A stretch of DNA of 64,000 nt, from positions 5,080,501-5,144,500 of the forward strand of contig NC_015844.1 in assembly GCF_000973105.1 (NCBI RefSeq). Reading direction: 5' to 3'. Under the pieces are notes generated by a model. The model worked only from the letters and a program-made list of their open reading frames with translations, ran no database searches and was not told where the DNA came from. Source of the DNA: Zobellia galactanivorans. GTDB taxonomy: Bacteria > Bacteroidota > Bacteroidia > Flavobacteriales > Flavobacteriaceae. Shown one piece after another: positions 34,071 to 44,136 of the stretch; position 1 is the stretch's first letter, and every line of letters begins with the position of its first letter. Both the position numbers and the translations under genes were made by a program.

Positions 34071-36245
34071 ATGGCAAATATTCACGCTAAAACCGTACAA
34101 GACCTAGAATTTCCGACTGTTTTAAAGCAGGTTTCGGCCCGCTGCTCTACGGAATTGGGAAAAGAACGCGCATTGGAAATCGGCCCGATTGACGACAAGG
34201 CATCCATTGTAACCATTCTAGGGCAAACGGCGGAGTATCTATCCTCCTTTATCAGCGAAAACCGCATCCCGCCCCATGGTTTTGACGCCATAAACAAAGA
34301 GCTTCAACTCCTCCGTATCGAAAACACTACCCTCGAGGTGGGCAGCTTTAAAAAGATCGCCACCATTTGCACCACGGTAGCCACCCAGAAAAAATTCCTT
34401 AAAAAGTTCAAGGAGTACTACCCCTTGCTTTTTGAAGTTTCCGATAAAATTGAATTGAACACCGATATCCCCAAGCAAATCGACCTAGTGATCGACCGTT
34501 TCGGGGAAGTCAAGGACAGGGCATCGAACAAACTTTTCGATATCCGCCGCCAGATGAACCAGGTAAAGGGCAAGATCGGACAGAGCTTTGCCTCGGCCCT
34601 CAACACCTATCACGGCTCCGATTATCTCGACGACATCAGGGAATCGGTAGTCGAAAACCGAAGGGTCTTGGCCGTAAAGGCCATGTACCGTAGAAAGGTA
34701 AAAGGCACCGTAATGGGCACCTCCAAGACCGGAAGCATCGTATACATCGAACCCGAGGCCACCCTAAAGTACAGCCGCGAGCTCAACAACCTGGAATACG
34801 ACGAAAAAGAGGAAATTCAACGCATCTTAAACGAATTGACAGACCAAATACGGCCCTTTGGCTGGTTATTGGCGGAGTACCAGGACTTTCTCGCCCACAT
34901 GGACATCACGGCCGCCAAGGCTTCTTACGCCACGGATACCAACGCATTACTGCCCGAAATCAACAACGACAAAAGGCTGTATTTGCGGGATGCCTTCCAC
35001 CCCTTGTTGTATTTGAGCAACAAATTACAGCATACGGAAACCTATCCACAGACCATTGAACTGCATCCCGAAAACCGGATTATCGTCATTAGCGGTCCCA
35101 ATGCCGGGGGAAAAAGTATCACCTTAAAGACAATTGGATTGCTTCAAGTAATGCTTCAATCAGGACTCCTAATTCCCGTACACGAAAGGAGTTCCGTTTG
35201 TTTATTCGATACTATTTTGACGGATATTGGGGATAATCAATCCATAGAAAACCACCTCAGTACTTATAGCTACCGCCTAAAGAACATGAAAAACTTCCTG
35301 CGGATTTGCGACAAGGAAACCCTATTCCTTATCGATGAGTTCGGTACCGGAAGTGACCCTGAATTAGGCGGGGCCCTGGCCGAGGCCTTCTTGGAAGTTT
35401 TTTACGAAAGGGAAGCCTATGGGGTCATCACCACCCACTATGCCAACCTTAAAGCCCTGGCCGACGAACTGCCACATACCACCAATGCCAATATGGTATT
35501 CAACAGCAAAACCCTGGAGCCCACCTTTCAATTGGTCTTGGGGGAAGCAGGTAGCTCCTTTACTTTTGAGGTCGCACAGAAGAACGGCATCCCCTACAGC
35601 CTCATAAACAAGGCAAAGAAGAAGATAGAGCGCGGTAAGGTCCGTTTTGATGCCACCATAGCCAAGCTACAAAAAGAACGCAGCAAAATGGCTAAAACAG
35701 GCTCTAGACTGCAAGAGGAAGAATCAAAGGCCAGGGAAGAAGCCGCCCGACTCGAAAAGCTGAACGCCAAGATAAAGAGCAAGTTGGAGAATTACCAAGA
35801 GCTCTACGACCACGACCAGCGCATGGTACAACTGGGCAACAAGGTCGACAAGGCCGCCGACCGCTACTTTATCGACAAAAAGAAACGCGTGCTGGTTTCC
35901 GAACTGCTACGCATAGTAGAAACGGAAAACAGCAAGCGCAAGAAAAAGACCGCCACACAGGCCAAGGCCGAACGCGCCAAGAAGGCCAAAGTAGTACAGG
36001 AAGTACAAAAAGAGGTCAAGGTCATTCGCGAGAAAAAGATCGTCGAAAAGAAAAAGGCGATCATCAAGGAGAAGAACAAGCCGCGCCCCGTTTTTACAAT
36101 AGGCGACCGGGTACGCATGCAAGACGGGAAATCCGTTGGTACCATAGACAGCCTCGAAAAGAACAAGGCCATTGTAAACTACGGTATATTCACGACAAAC
36201 GTAAGCGTTGACCAACTGGAATTGGTCGAACGAACGAAGAAGTGA
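34071..36245 (+). CDS. mutS2: MutS2-family ATPase without Smr domain
   Basis: 724 residues. Core/clamp helices up to about 310, then the ABC-type ATPase: Walker A ISGPNAGGKSITLKT, signature STYSYRL region and Walker B LFLIDEFGTGSDPE. Residues about 510-660 are a long basic coiled coil, followed by a KOW/SH3-like end (IGDRVRMQDGKSVGTID). MutS2 acts in recombination control or ribosome rescue. The Smr nuclease domain of the longer family members (about 780 residues) is missing, as is usual in Bacteroidota. Confidence 0.93.
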   Translation: MANIHAKTVQDLEFPTVLKQVSARCSTELGKERALEIGPIDDKASIVTILGQTAEYLSSFISENRIPPHGFDAINKELQLLRIENTTLEVGSFKKIATICTTVATQKKFLKKFKEYYPLLFEVSDKIELNTDIPKQIDLVIDRFGEVKDRASNKLFDIRRQMNQVKGKIGQSFASALNTYHGSDYLDDIRESVVENRRVLAVKAMYRRKVKGTVMGTSKTGSIVYIEPEATLKYSRELNNLEYDEKEEIQRILNELTDQIRPFGWLLAEYQDFLAHMDITAAKASYATDTNALLPEINNDKRLYLRDAFHPLLYLSNKLQHTETYPQTIELHPENRIIVISGPNAGGKSITLKTIGLLQVMLQSGLLIPVHERSSVCLFDTILTDIGDNQSIENHLSTYSYRLKNMKNFLRICDKETLFLIDEFGTGSDPELGGALAEAFLEVFYEREAYGVITTHYANLKALADELPHTTNANMVFNSKTLEPTFQLVLGEAGSSFTFEVAQKNGIPYSLINKAKKKIERGKVRFDATIAKLQKERSKMAKTGSRLQEEESKAREEAARLEKLNAKIKSKLENYQELYDHDQRMVQLGNKVDKAADRYFIDKKKRVLVSELLRIVETENSKRKKKTATQAKAERAKKAKVVQEVQKEVKVIREKKIVEKKKAIIKEKNKPRPVFTIGDRVRMQDGKSVGTIDSLEKNKAIVNYGIFTTNVSVDQLELVERTKK

Positions 36246-36352
36246 TGCCAGTACCTTCCTAAAAAAACTTACGCCCAAGGCCCCATGCTTGACAACTTCT
36301 TAAATCTCTTGTAAATTTAGGTCTTGACCAAATAGCACATTACCTTTACAAC

Positions 36353-36760
36353 GTGGAAAATTCAAAACAAATCATTCTTTTTGACGGCGTTTGCAACCTG
36401 TGCAACGGCGCCGTTCAATTTGTCATAAAGAGGGACACCTTGGATGTATTCCGCTATGCCCCGCTACAAAGCGAACTTGGAAAGAAATTGATTGCGGAAC
36501 GAAATATCGACTCCGACAGCATAGATTCCATTATTCTAATCGACCCAGGTGTCGCCTACTACATCAAATCCGATGCCGCCCTGGAAATCGGGAAACAATT
36601 GAGGGGATACAAAACCCTTTCGTCCATCTTACTATGGATTCCAAGGGGCTTACGTGATATCGTATACGATTTTATCGCGCGGAACCGCTACAAATGGTAC
36701 GGCAAAAAAGAGCATTGCATGGTGCCTACCCCCGAATTAAGGGCCAAGTTCTTAGAGTAA
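36353..36760 (+). CDS. DCC-family (DUF393) thiol-disulfide protein
   Basis: 135 residues with a GTG start at 36353. The name-giving motif DGVCNLCN lies at residues 11-18, with two cysteines in thioredoxin-like CxxC spacing. The rest shows the family's RYAPLQSELG and the basic RNRYKWYGKKEHC end. No signal peptide. Precise role unknown. Confidence 0.9.
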   Translation: MENSKQIILFDGVCNLCNGAVQFVIKRDTLDVFRYAPLQSELGKKLIAERNIDSDSIDSIILIDPGVAYYIKSDAALEIGKQLRGYKTLSSILLWIPRGLRDIVYDFIARNRYKWYGKKEHCMVPTPELRAKFLE

Positions 36761-36805
36761 TACACCTCCTTTAAAAAAGATGGTCCGCAAGAAAGGCTTA
36801 GGGAA

Positions 36806-38131
36806 TTATTTCACCTCGTCGTAATGATCGTCCCAATTCTGAACTTTGGGCTTTCCGAGCTTTCCGACCGATTTGGCGACCATCATGGCCACACAGGCGT
36901 CACCGGTAACGTTTACTACCGTACGCAACATATCCAAAGGTCGGTCTACGGCAAAAATCAAGGCCAGACCAATGGCCAGTTTATCCTCGGGAAAACCGAT
37001 GGCCTCTAAAACAATGACCAACATAACCATACCCGCTCCGGGTACGGCGGCCGAGCCGATAGAAGCCAACAGGGCCGTAAGCACAATGGTCAACTGGGCG
37101 GAAAACGGCAGATCAAAACTCAGGGCCTGGGCAATGAATACAGCGGCCACCCCTTGGTAAAGGCTCGTTCCGTCCATATTAATCGTAGCCCCAACGGGCA
37201 GCACAAAACTCGATACTTCCTTATCCACCCCAATATGCTCCTCTACCCTTTCCATAGTAACCGGCAAGGTTGCAGCACTGGAACTGGTCGAAAAGGCCAA
37301 AAGCTGGGCGGGACTCATTTCTTTCAAAAAAGTCCAAGGATTATAACGGGTAAATGTAGCCACGACAACGCTGTAGAACACGATCATCAAAACCAAGCCC
37401 AAGGTGACGACCCCGGCATACTTCAATAGCGCAAACAGCAAGTTGGAATCGCCAGAGGAAACCACTACGTTGGCCAATAAGGCAAAAACGGCAACAGGTG
37501 CGGTAAGCATGATCAAATCGACCATTTTCAGTACCACATCGTTCATGGCATCGAAGAAGTTCTTTAAGGGCCGGGCCTTTTCTTCCCCTATAAGAAGCAT
37601 AGAGATACCCATAAATATCGTAAAGAAGATGACCTGAAGCATTAAGCTATTATCTCCCAAGGCCTTAAAGGCGTTATCGGGCACCATATCTTCCAAAAAC
37701 TGAAGCGGACCACTATCCTTTTGCTTAGAGGCCTCCTCCAGCTTCGAGGTAACCCCGCTGTCGTTCGAATAGGTTTCCGTGAGCTGGGTAATGGTATCTT
37801 CCGATATCCCGATACCCGGCTTTAAAAGATTGACCAAAATGAGTCCGATGGAAATAGCGACCACCGTAGTACCGATATAAATGGCAATGGTGCGCAAACC
37901 GATATTTCGGAATTTAGATATATCCTTTAGGTCGGATATCCCTTTTATGAGCGAAGCCAAAATCAGTGGAATTGCAATAAGCTTCAAGAGTTTTACAAAA
38001 ATGGTTCCGAGAGGATTTATCCAATCTAATACAAAATCCTTCCCCCAATCCACATTAGTCATTCCAAAGCCAAAGAGAATACCCAATATCATTCCTATCA
38101 GGATCCTCCAATGTAATTCCAATTTTCGCAT
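36806..38131 (-). CDS. Dicarboxylate/amino acid:cation symporter (DAACS)
   Basis: 441 residues, about eight membrane helices and two re-entrant loops. The Ser-rich motif AFSTSSSAATLPVTM, the sodium/substrate GATINMDGTSLYQGVA and RPLDMLRTVVNVTGD are characteristic of GltP/GltT/DctA. It imports glutamate, aspartate or C4-dicarboxylates with sodium or protons. The DRPLD version of the last motif fits either substrate class. Confidence 0.95.
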   Translation of the reverse strand: MRKLELHWRILIGMILGILFGFGMTNVDWGKDFVLDWINPLGTIFVKLLKLIAIPLILASLIKGISDLKDISKFRNIGLRTIAIYIGTTVVAISIGLILVNLLKPGIGISEDTITQLTETYSNDSGVTSKLEEASKQKDSGPLQFLEDMVPDNAFKALGDNSLMLQVIFFTIFMGISMLLIGEEKARPLKNFFDAMNDVVLKMVDLIMLTAPVAVFALLANVVVSSGDSNLLFALLKYAGVVTLGLVLMIVFYSVVVATFTRYNPWTFLKEMSPAQLLAFSTSSSAATLPVTMERVEEHIGVDKEVSSFVLPVGATINMDGTSLYQGVAAVFIAQALSFDLPFSAQLTIVLTALLASIGSAAVPGAGMVMLVIVLEAIGFPEDKLAIGLALIFAVDRPLDMLRTVVNVTGDACVAMMVAKSVGKLGKPKVQNWDDHYDEVK

Positions 38132-38229
38132 GCATCAAAGTTTAAGCAAGTAATATACTGTTTTTGACCCGAAAGCTGAAAAGCAACCTACAAATCGCCT
38201 CCGGATTTAAAGAATTGCCAATAATCTCA

Positions 38230-39300
38230 TTATGAATTTGCCTTAATGGTGCGATTTAGCAAGCTAAAATCCGCCATTACCAATGCGGCCATCGCCTCAA
38301 CAATAGGCACGGCACGCGGCACCACACAGGGGTCGTGACGCCCCTTGCCCTTGGTCTGCACGAAATTCCCGTCCTTATCTATGGTCTGATACGGCTGAAT
38401 AACGGTCGCTACGGGCTTAAAGGCCACGTTGAAGTAAATATCCATTCCGTTGCTGATACCCCCTTGTATGCCGCCGCTATGGTTGGTCTTTGTAGTGCCA
38501 TCTTGATTGAACTGATCGTTATGTGCACTCCCTTTCATGGCTACCCCGGCAAACCCGCTACCATATTCAAAACCTTTTACGGCATTGATCGAAAGCATGG
38601 CCTTGCCCAATTCGGCATGTAGTTTATCGAAAGCGGGCTCACCCAGGCCTATAGGCACATTTTGGATTACACAGGTGATAATACCGCCTATGGTATCGCC
38701 TTCCTTTCTCACCTCTTTGATATATTCTTCCATCTTTGCCGCCATGTTCGGGTCGGGACAACGAACGGGATTCGATTCGATCAGCGAAAAGTCGAGTTCT
38801 TGGTACGGGGTTTCCATTTTCATAGCACCTACCTGCGATACATAGGCGTTGATTTTCATGTCGGACAAAAACTGCTTGGCTATGGCTCCCGCCACTACCC
38901 TACTTGCCGTTTCCCGGGCCGAACTGCGCCCCCCGCCGCGGTAGTCCCTAAAACCATATTTCTTGTCGTAGACGTAATCGGCATGGGAAGGACGATAAGA
39001 ATCCTTGATATGGGAATAATCATGTGATTTCTGGTTGGTATTGTGAATGGCAAAACCAATGGGGGTACCCGTAGTCTTTCCCTCAAAGATCCCCGAATAG
39101 AATTCAACGGTATCAGGCTCCTTTCTCTGGGTCACAATGGCCGATTGCCCCGGTTTTCTTCGGTCCAACTCTTTTTGAATGGCTTCAAAATCGATTTCTA
39201 TTCCCGACGGACATCCATCTAAAACACCTCCTATGGCCGCGCCATGGGATTCTCCAAAAGTTGCGACCTTAAATATGTTACCGAAAGTGTTTCCTGCCAT
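38230..39300 (-). CDS. aroC: Chorismate synthase
   Basis: 356 residues. Signatures [39 protein letters not shown] and [16 protein letters not shown] are diagnostic. It turns 5-enolpyruvylshikimate-3-phosphate into chorismate with reduced FMN. Monofunctional by length. Stand-alone gene. Confidence 0.98.
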   Translation of the reverse strand: MAGNTFGNIFKVATFGESHGAAIGGVLDGCPSGIEIDFEAIQKELDRRKPGQSAIVTQRKEPDTVEFYSGIFEGKTTGTPIGFAIHNTNQKSHDYSHIKDSYRPSHADYVYDKKYGFRDYRGGGRSSARETASRVVAGAIAKQFLSDMKINAYVSQVGAMKMETPYQELDFSLIESNPVRCPDPNMAAKMEEYIKEVRKEGDTIGGIITCVIQNVPIGLGEPAFDKLHAELGKAMLSINAVKGFEYGSGFAGVAMKGSAHNDQFNQDGTTKTNHSGGIQGGISNGMDIYFNVAFKPVATVIQPYQTIDKDGNFVQTKGKGRHDPCVVPRAVPIVEAMAALVMADFSLLNRTIKANS

Positions 39301-39654
39301 TCCTAAAAATTAAGAGTTATTAAATCGTAAAAAACATTCCTAAAAATAAAGCTTTCATGTATCCGTATGGATGTTCAAGCTATTTTCTCCTTGTTTTTCT
39401 TGCCGACCAAAGGTAAATCTTAAATTACTGTCCACCAAAATTCAGTTTTCCCTATTTACCCCTATCCCAAACAAAGCTTACTTAATGTTTATTTAATGGT
39501 TTCAAAATATATTATTATCATCTATTTGACATTCCCTTTACATCCATGGGTTTTATTTGTATAAAGTCCTCACAACAAACAAATTGATCATCAAATCGAT
39601 TGCCATGACTTCAAAGGTAAAGGACTTTTTTTCTACATCAAACCACCAGAGCAC
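39301..39654. other. Intergenic stretch between aroC and the phosphoesterase gene
   Basis: About 350 AT-rich bases between divergent genes. Must hold both promoters. I see no repeat, RNA gene or hairpin that I can support. Confidence 0.5.
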
Positions 39655-40515
39655 ATGAAAAAACGAAAATTAGATATCGTAGTAATTTCCGATGTTCACT
39701 TGGGCACACAAGCGTGCCATGCCGATGAGCTATTGACCTATTTGAGCAGCGTACAGCCCAAAATGTTGGTACTCAACGGGGATATTCTTGAGGTTCAACG
39801 CCACAAAGAAACCTTCTTCCCCCCTATCCATTCCAAAGTACTGCGTAAGATCATCACCCTCTCCATGAAGGGCACGGAGGTGTATTACATTACGGGCAAC
39901 CACGATGATACGATGCGTCGTTTTTCGGGCGTGGCCCTGGGCAACCTAAAAATTGTAGACAAATTGGTGCTGAACCTGAACGGTAAAAAGACATGGTTCT
40001 TTCACGGTGATATTTTTGATATTTCGATAAAAAACACCAAATGGCTCACCAAATTGGGCGGATACGGATACGTCTTGCTCTTTGCCGCCAATAAAACCTT
40101 CAATTGGTCGCTAAAAAAGATAGGGAGGGAAAAATATTCCCTATCAAAAAAAATCAGGGACAACACCCATAAAAGCCTTCAGTATACCGCCAACTTTGAA
40201 CGCTCGGTAGCGGAGGTCGCCATTGAAAACGACTATGATTATGTGGTATGCGGACACATACACCAGCCTAAAAAAATCGTATACGAAACCAAGAAAGGAG
40301 CCTGTACTTACCTCAATTCGGGTGATTGGGTCGAAAATTTGACCGCCTTGGAGTACTCCTTAAAACGCTGGAAGGTCTACCGGTACAATCACGATAAACT
40401 TTCCCCGTTTTTTATGGATGAAGAACTGAAAAACATGAACATTCAAGACTTGATCGACTCCATTGCCGATAAGGCCGAGCAACGCGAAAGGGAAGGCGAA
40501 CCTCCCCTATCGTAG
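39655..40515 (+). CDS. LpxH-like metallophosphoesterase
   Basis: 286 residues. Calcineurin-type metal motifs: VISDVHLGTQ, LNGDILE, ITGNHDD, FFHGDIFD and CGHIHQPK, in the spacing of UDP-2,3-diacylglucosamine diphosphatases. In lipid A synthesis this enzyme makes lipid X. No signal peptide; likely peripheral at the inner membrane. The next gene is convergent, five bases away. Confidence 0.88.
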   Translation: MKKRKLDIVVISDVHLGTQACHADELLTYLSSVQPKMLVLNGDILEVQRHKETFFPPIHSKVLRKIITLSMKGTEVYYITGNHDDTMRRFSGVALGNLKIVDKLVLNLNGKKTWFFHGDIFDISIKNTKWLTKLGGYGYVLLFAANKTFNWSLKKIGREKYSLSKKIRDNTHKSLQYTANFERSVAEVAIENDYDYVVCGHIHQPKKIVYETKKGACTYLNSGDWVENLTALEYSLKRWKVYRYNHDKLSPFFMDEELKNMNIQDLIDSIADKAEQREREGEPPLS

Positions 40516-40520
40516 ATTCC

Positions 40521-43430
40521 CTATGCCAAAGCGTTCTTCAATATGGTTACCGGGTGCTGGGCCTCACGTTTGGTACCGTCGTAGATCTGATGCCGACAAC
40601 TCGTACCGTTAGCGGATATGATCGTATCTTCGGGTGATTTTCTTACGGAAGGAAAAAGCTTGAGCTCGCCCACCTTCATACTTACCTCGTAGTGCTCCTT
40701 TTCATAACCGAAGGAGCCGGCCATACCACAACAGCCTGAACTGATAATGGAAACCTTATAGTTCTCGGGAAGATTAAGCACATCAAAAGTCACTTTTTGG
40801 TTACTCAAGGCCTTTTGATGGCAATGTGAGTGAATCTTAACGGTCTTGGCCTCTTTGGTGAACAGTTCGGAGGAAAGTTCCTTGTTCTCTATTTCCTTTG
40901 CCAAAAACTCCTCTACCAAATAAGTATTGCTCGCTATGGCATTGGTTACCGCAGGGTCTTGCGAGAAACGCTTGTACTCATCGCGAAAGGTCAAAATGGC
41001 AGAAGGCTCCAAACCGACAACGGGAAGTCCCGCATCGGCAAATGCCTTCAGCTTGGGGATATTCGCCAACGCCAATTTTTTGGCCTGTTTTAAAAAGCCC
41101 TTTGACAAGTAGGTACGTCCACTTTCCCCATAGAACAATTGAACGTCATAGCCCAATGTCACCAACAAAACGATGGCATCTTTTCCAAGCTCAACATCGA
41201 GGTATTGACTGAACTCATCAATATATAAAACTATTTTTTTCTTACTTACACTATACTGTCCTTTAATCGATTGCAGGTAGTCATCGAAATTAAAGCTATA
41301 AACCTTGGGCAGGTTTCGTTCGGGAGCGACCCCCGAAGATTTCTTTAATAGCCCCCCTAAAAATTTCGATTCGTAAACGGCATTGGTCAAGCCCGGCACC
41401 TTACTTCCCAATTTGTTCAACCGGGTATTATAGGCAAACAATTTGCTCCTCAAGGGGTAGCCGTTCGCTTCTTGGTACTGATACAAAAACTCGGCCTTTA
41501 AGGTTGCCACATCCACATTACTCGGACATTCCGTAGCGCAGGCCTTACAGCTCAGGCAGAGGTCAAAAACCTCTTTGAGTTCCTTTTGGTCAAAGTTGTT
41601 TTTCTTCTCCCCGACCGTCAAATATTCCCGAAGGGCATTGGCCCTTCCCCTTGTCGTATTCTTTTCGTCCCTTGTTGCGTGAAAGCTTGGACACATGGCC
41701 CCGGCCGCATTTTCGGTTTTCCTGCAGTCTCCGCCCCCGTTACATTTTTCGGTAGCTTTAAGGATACCTTCCGAATCGGAAAAATCCAATAAGGTCTTGA
41801 TTTCAGGTTCCTTGCGGTCCACTTCATAGCGAAGGGACTCATCCATGGGGTAGGCATCGACAATTTTGCCGGGATTAAAAATGCCCTCAGGATCAAAAAA
41901 GGATTTTATCCGTCTCAGCAACTGATAGTTTTCCTCCCCGACCATGATCGGTATAAATTCGGCACGTACGATTCCGTCCCCGTGTTCCCCACTAAAGGAG
42001 CCTTTGTATTTTTTGGTCAATCGGGCCACATCGGTGGTGATTCCCCTGAACATGGCCACATCATCTGATTTTTTCAGGTTCAAGATCGGCCGCAAGTGCA
42101 ATTCCCCCGCTCCGGCATGGGCGTAGTAAACGGCCGATTGTTTATAGCCGTCCATGATTTTCGTAAACTCCGAGATAAAGGGCTTTAGGTCATCTAGGGC
42201 TACCGCAGTATCCTCGATACAAGCGACCGCCTTACGGTCACCGACCATGTTTCCTAAAAGTCCTAGTCCCGCTTTCCGCAGTGCTACGGCCTTGTTTACA
42301 TCGGCCCCATAGAGTACGGGACTGGCATAACTCAAGCCTGAGACCTCGATAGTAGCGTGCAGTTCTTTCAACTGTCGCTCCAAATCTTCTTCGGTATGCG
42401 CCTTTACTTCCAACATTAACAATGCCGCCGGATCGCCTTCCACAAAAAACCGGTTCTTCAGCTGCTCCCTGTTGTTCTTTGTACAGTCCAAGATCACCCT
42501 GTCCATCATTTCACACAGGTGCAGGTCGTGTTTCATAACGGGGGCCACATCCGTTAAACAATCCTCCAAGGTCCTGTAATGGGTGACCACCATAGCCTGC
42601 AACTTGGGCGGTATCTCATCAAGGCTTAAGGTGATTTCCGTAGTAAAGGCCAAGGTGCCCTCACTACCGCTCAACAATTTACAGACATTTATTTTTTCCT
42701 CGGTATCGCCAAATACGTTGGTATTCAACAATTCATCTACCGCATAGCCCGTGTTCCTTCTGTGTATCTCAGGCTTAGGAAACTCTTCAAGAATACGTTC
42801 TTGCACCTCTTTGGGTGACAATTCCCTATAAATCTCCCTATAGATGGTCCCCTCCATGGTATTCAGGCTCTTTTTCTCTTCGAATTCCGAGGCGGTAAGG
42901 GCCTTGAATTCCACTTCACTGCCATCAGACAATATGGTTTTTAAGGAAACCACCTTTTCGCGTGTAATACCGTACTTGATGGAGGTCGTACCCGAAGAGT
43001 TGTTTCCTACCATTCCCCCGATCATACATCGGTTGGCCGTAGAGGTATTGGGGCCGAAGAACAGGCCGTAAGGTTCCAGGAATTGGTTTAGCTCATCGCG
43101 AATGACGCCGGGCTGAACCGTAACCTGTTTGTTTTTCTCATCGACACTAACGATTTTTGTAAAGTGCTTGGAGGTATCGACAACGATTCCCTCCCCCACT
43201 ACTTGCCCTGCCAAGGAGGTACCTGCGGTTCTAGGAATTAGGCCTATTTTATGCTTGTTGGCAAACCGGACCAAGGTTTTTAGGTCTTCTACGGTTTCCG
43301 GGAAAGTAACGGCCGTAGGAATTTTTCTATAGACCGAAGCATCGGTGGCATATAGGGTTTTTGTTAAACTATCCGATAAAACACGACCTTGTAGCGAGTC
43401 AGCTAATTCTTGAAGTAAATTTTTATTCAA
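40521..43430 (-). CDS. FAD/FeS D-lactate (2-hydroxy acid) dehydrogenase, GlcD-GlcF fusion
   Basis: 969 residues. The N-terminal PCMH-type FAD domain has IPRTAGTSLAGQVVGEG and GGMVGNNSSGT. The FAD-oxidase C domain follows with HAGAGELHLRPILN. From about residue 540 are two [4Fe-4S] clusters, one near CSGGDC-type cysteines and one in CLSCKACATECP. CCG-type segments, HSHCHQKAL and SSGCCGMAGSFG, close the protein. It oxidises D-lactate or D-2-hydroxy acids and feeds electrons to quinone; homologous to E. coli YdiJ. Confidence 0.92.
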   Translation of the reverse strand: MNKNLLQELADSLQGRVLSDSLTKTLYATDASVYRKIPTAVTFPETVEDLKTLVRFANKHKIGLIPRTAGTSLAGQVVGEGIVVDTSKHFTKIVSVDEKNKQVTVQPGVIRDELNQFLEPYGLFFGPNTSTANRCMIGGMVGNNSSGTTSIKYGITREKVVSLKTILSDGSEVEFKALTASEFEEKKSLNTMEGTIYREIYRELSPKEVQERILEEFPKPEIHRRNTGYAVDELLNTNVFGDTEEKINVCKLLSGSEGTLAFTTEITLSLDEIPPKLQAMVVTHYRTLEDCLTDVAPVMKHDLHLCEMMDRVILDCTKNNREQLKNRFFVEGDPAALLMLEVKAHTEEDLERQLKELHATIEVSGLSYASPVLYGADVNKAVALRKAGLGLLGNMVGDRKAVACIEDTAVALDDLKPFISEFTKIMDGYKQSAVYYAHAGAGELHLRPILNLKKSDDVAMFRGITTDVARLTKKYKGSFSGEHGDGIVRAEFIPIMVGEENYQLLRRIKSFFDPEGIFNPGKIVDAYPMDESLRYEVDRKEPEIKTLLDFSDSEGILKATEKCNGGGDCRKTENAAGAMCPSFHATRDEKNTTRGRANALREYLTVGEKKNNFDQKELKEVFDLCLSCKACATECPSNVDVATLKAEFLYQYQEANGYPLRSKLFAYNTRLNKLGSKVPGLTNAVYESKFLGGLLKKSSGVAPERNLPKVYSFNFDDYLQSIKGQYSVSKKKIVLYIDEFSQYLDVELGKDAIVLLVTLGYDVQLFYGESGRTYLSKGFLKQAKKLALANIPKLKAFADAGLPVVGLEPSAILTFRDEYKRFSQDPAVTNAIASNTYLVEEFLAKEIENKELSSELFTKEAKTVKIHSHCHQKALSNQKVTFDVLNLPENYKVSIISSGCCGMAGSFGYEKEHYEVSMKVGELKLFPSVRKSPEDTIISANGTSCRHQIYDGTKREAQHPVTILKNALA

Positions 43431-43517
43431 CGGTAGACAATTTAGAACGCTAAATTAAGTTTTTATGCTTGAAAGACGAACGTAAAACGCCTTTTTAGAA
43501 CCAAAAATCACAAGAAT

Positions 43518-44036
43518 ATGAAAAATTGGAAATTTTTATTTTTTATTTGCTTTTGCTCTATGGCACTTTCCCTACAGGCCCAAGAAATATCCGACAACGC
43601 ATTAGGTTTAAGGCTTGGCGATAGCGATGGTTTCGGGGCGGAAATCTCCTATCAAAGATTAATAGGCCGGTATACCCGTGCCGAATTTGACCTGGGTTAT
43701 CGCGATAGCCGCGAGTTCGATGCGATCAAACTTACCGGAGTCTATCAATGGCTCTACAATATCGACAGGGGATTCAACTGGTTTTACGGTGCCGGTGCCG
43801 GATTGGGCAGTGTAGATTTCGCCCCCGTTCCCAACAGAAACAACCCGACCATTGCCGAAGATCCCGATGGGGGACTTTTCGTTTTCTTGGCCGGTGATGT
43901 CGGTGTCGAATACAATTTTGACCTTCCGATAGTAGTGTCTTTGGACTTTAGACCCGAAATCGGACTAATCGGATTTTCCAATTTTGACAATCGCTTTAAC
44001 TTTGATATCGCACTAGGTATTCGATACCAGTTTTAG
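43518..44036 (+). CDS. Small outer-membrane beta-barrel protein
   Basis: 172 residues. Signal peptide ending at SLQAQ. Alternating strands rich in Gly and aromatics, YRDSREFDAIKLTGVYQW and WFYGAGAGLGSVDF, end with a terminal aromatic in IALGIRYQF, the signal for barrel insertion. Probably an eight-stranded OmpW/OmpX-type barrel. Function unknown. Confidence 0.8.
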   Translation: MKNWKFLFFICFCSMALSLQAQEISDNALGLRLGDSDGFGAEISYQRLIGRYTRAEFDLGYRDSREFDAIKLTGVYQWLYNIDRGFNWFYGAGAGLGSVDFAPVPNRNNPTIAEDPDGGLFVFLAGDVGVEYNFDLPIVVSLDFRPEIGLIGFSNFDNRFNFDIALGIRYQF

Positions 44037-44059
44037 AAATCGTACCGCAAATACACCTA

Positions 44060-44093
44060 AGCTCTTGACACATACCGTCAAGGGCTTTTTTTT
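44060..44093 (+). terminator. Terminator of the barrel gene
   Basis: AGCTCTTGAC and GTCAAGGGCT pair with one wobble, followed by eight Ts. Confidence 0.8.
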
Positions 44094-44108
44094 GTACCGA
44101 TATATACC

Positions 44109-44116
44109 TACATTTG
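44109..44116 (+). promoter_or_regulatory. Likely -7 box of the TlpA gene
   Basis: TACATTTG fits TAnnTTTG and lies 20 bases before the ATG at 44137; a TTG lies only 14 bases upstream of it. Confidence 0.4.
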
Positions 44117-44136
44117 TTCAATCTTAAATAAAAGGA

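Noticed and set aside
34071-36245. MutS2 truncation because the Smr domain is missing
   Set aside because: The C-terminus ends in an orderly KOW-like domain and Smr-less forms of this length are usual in Bacteroidota, so this is not damage.
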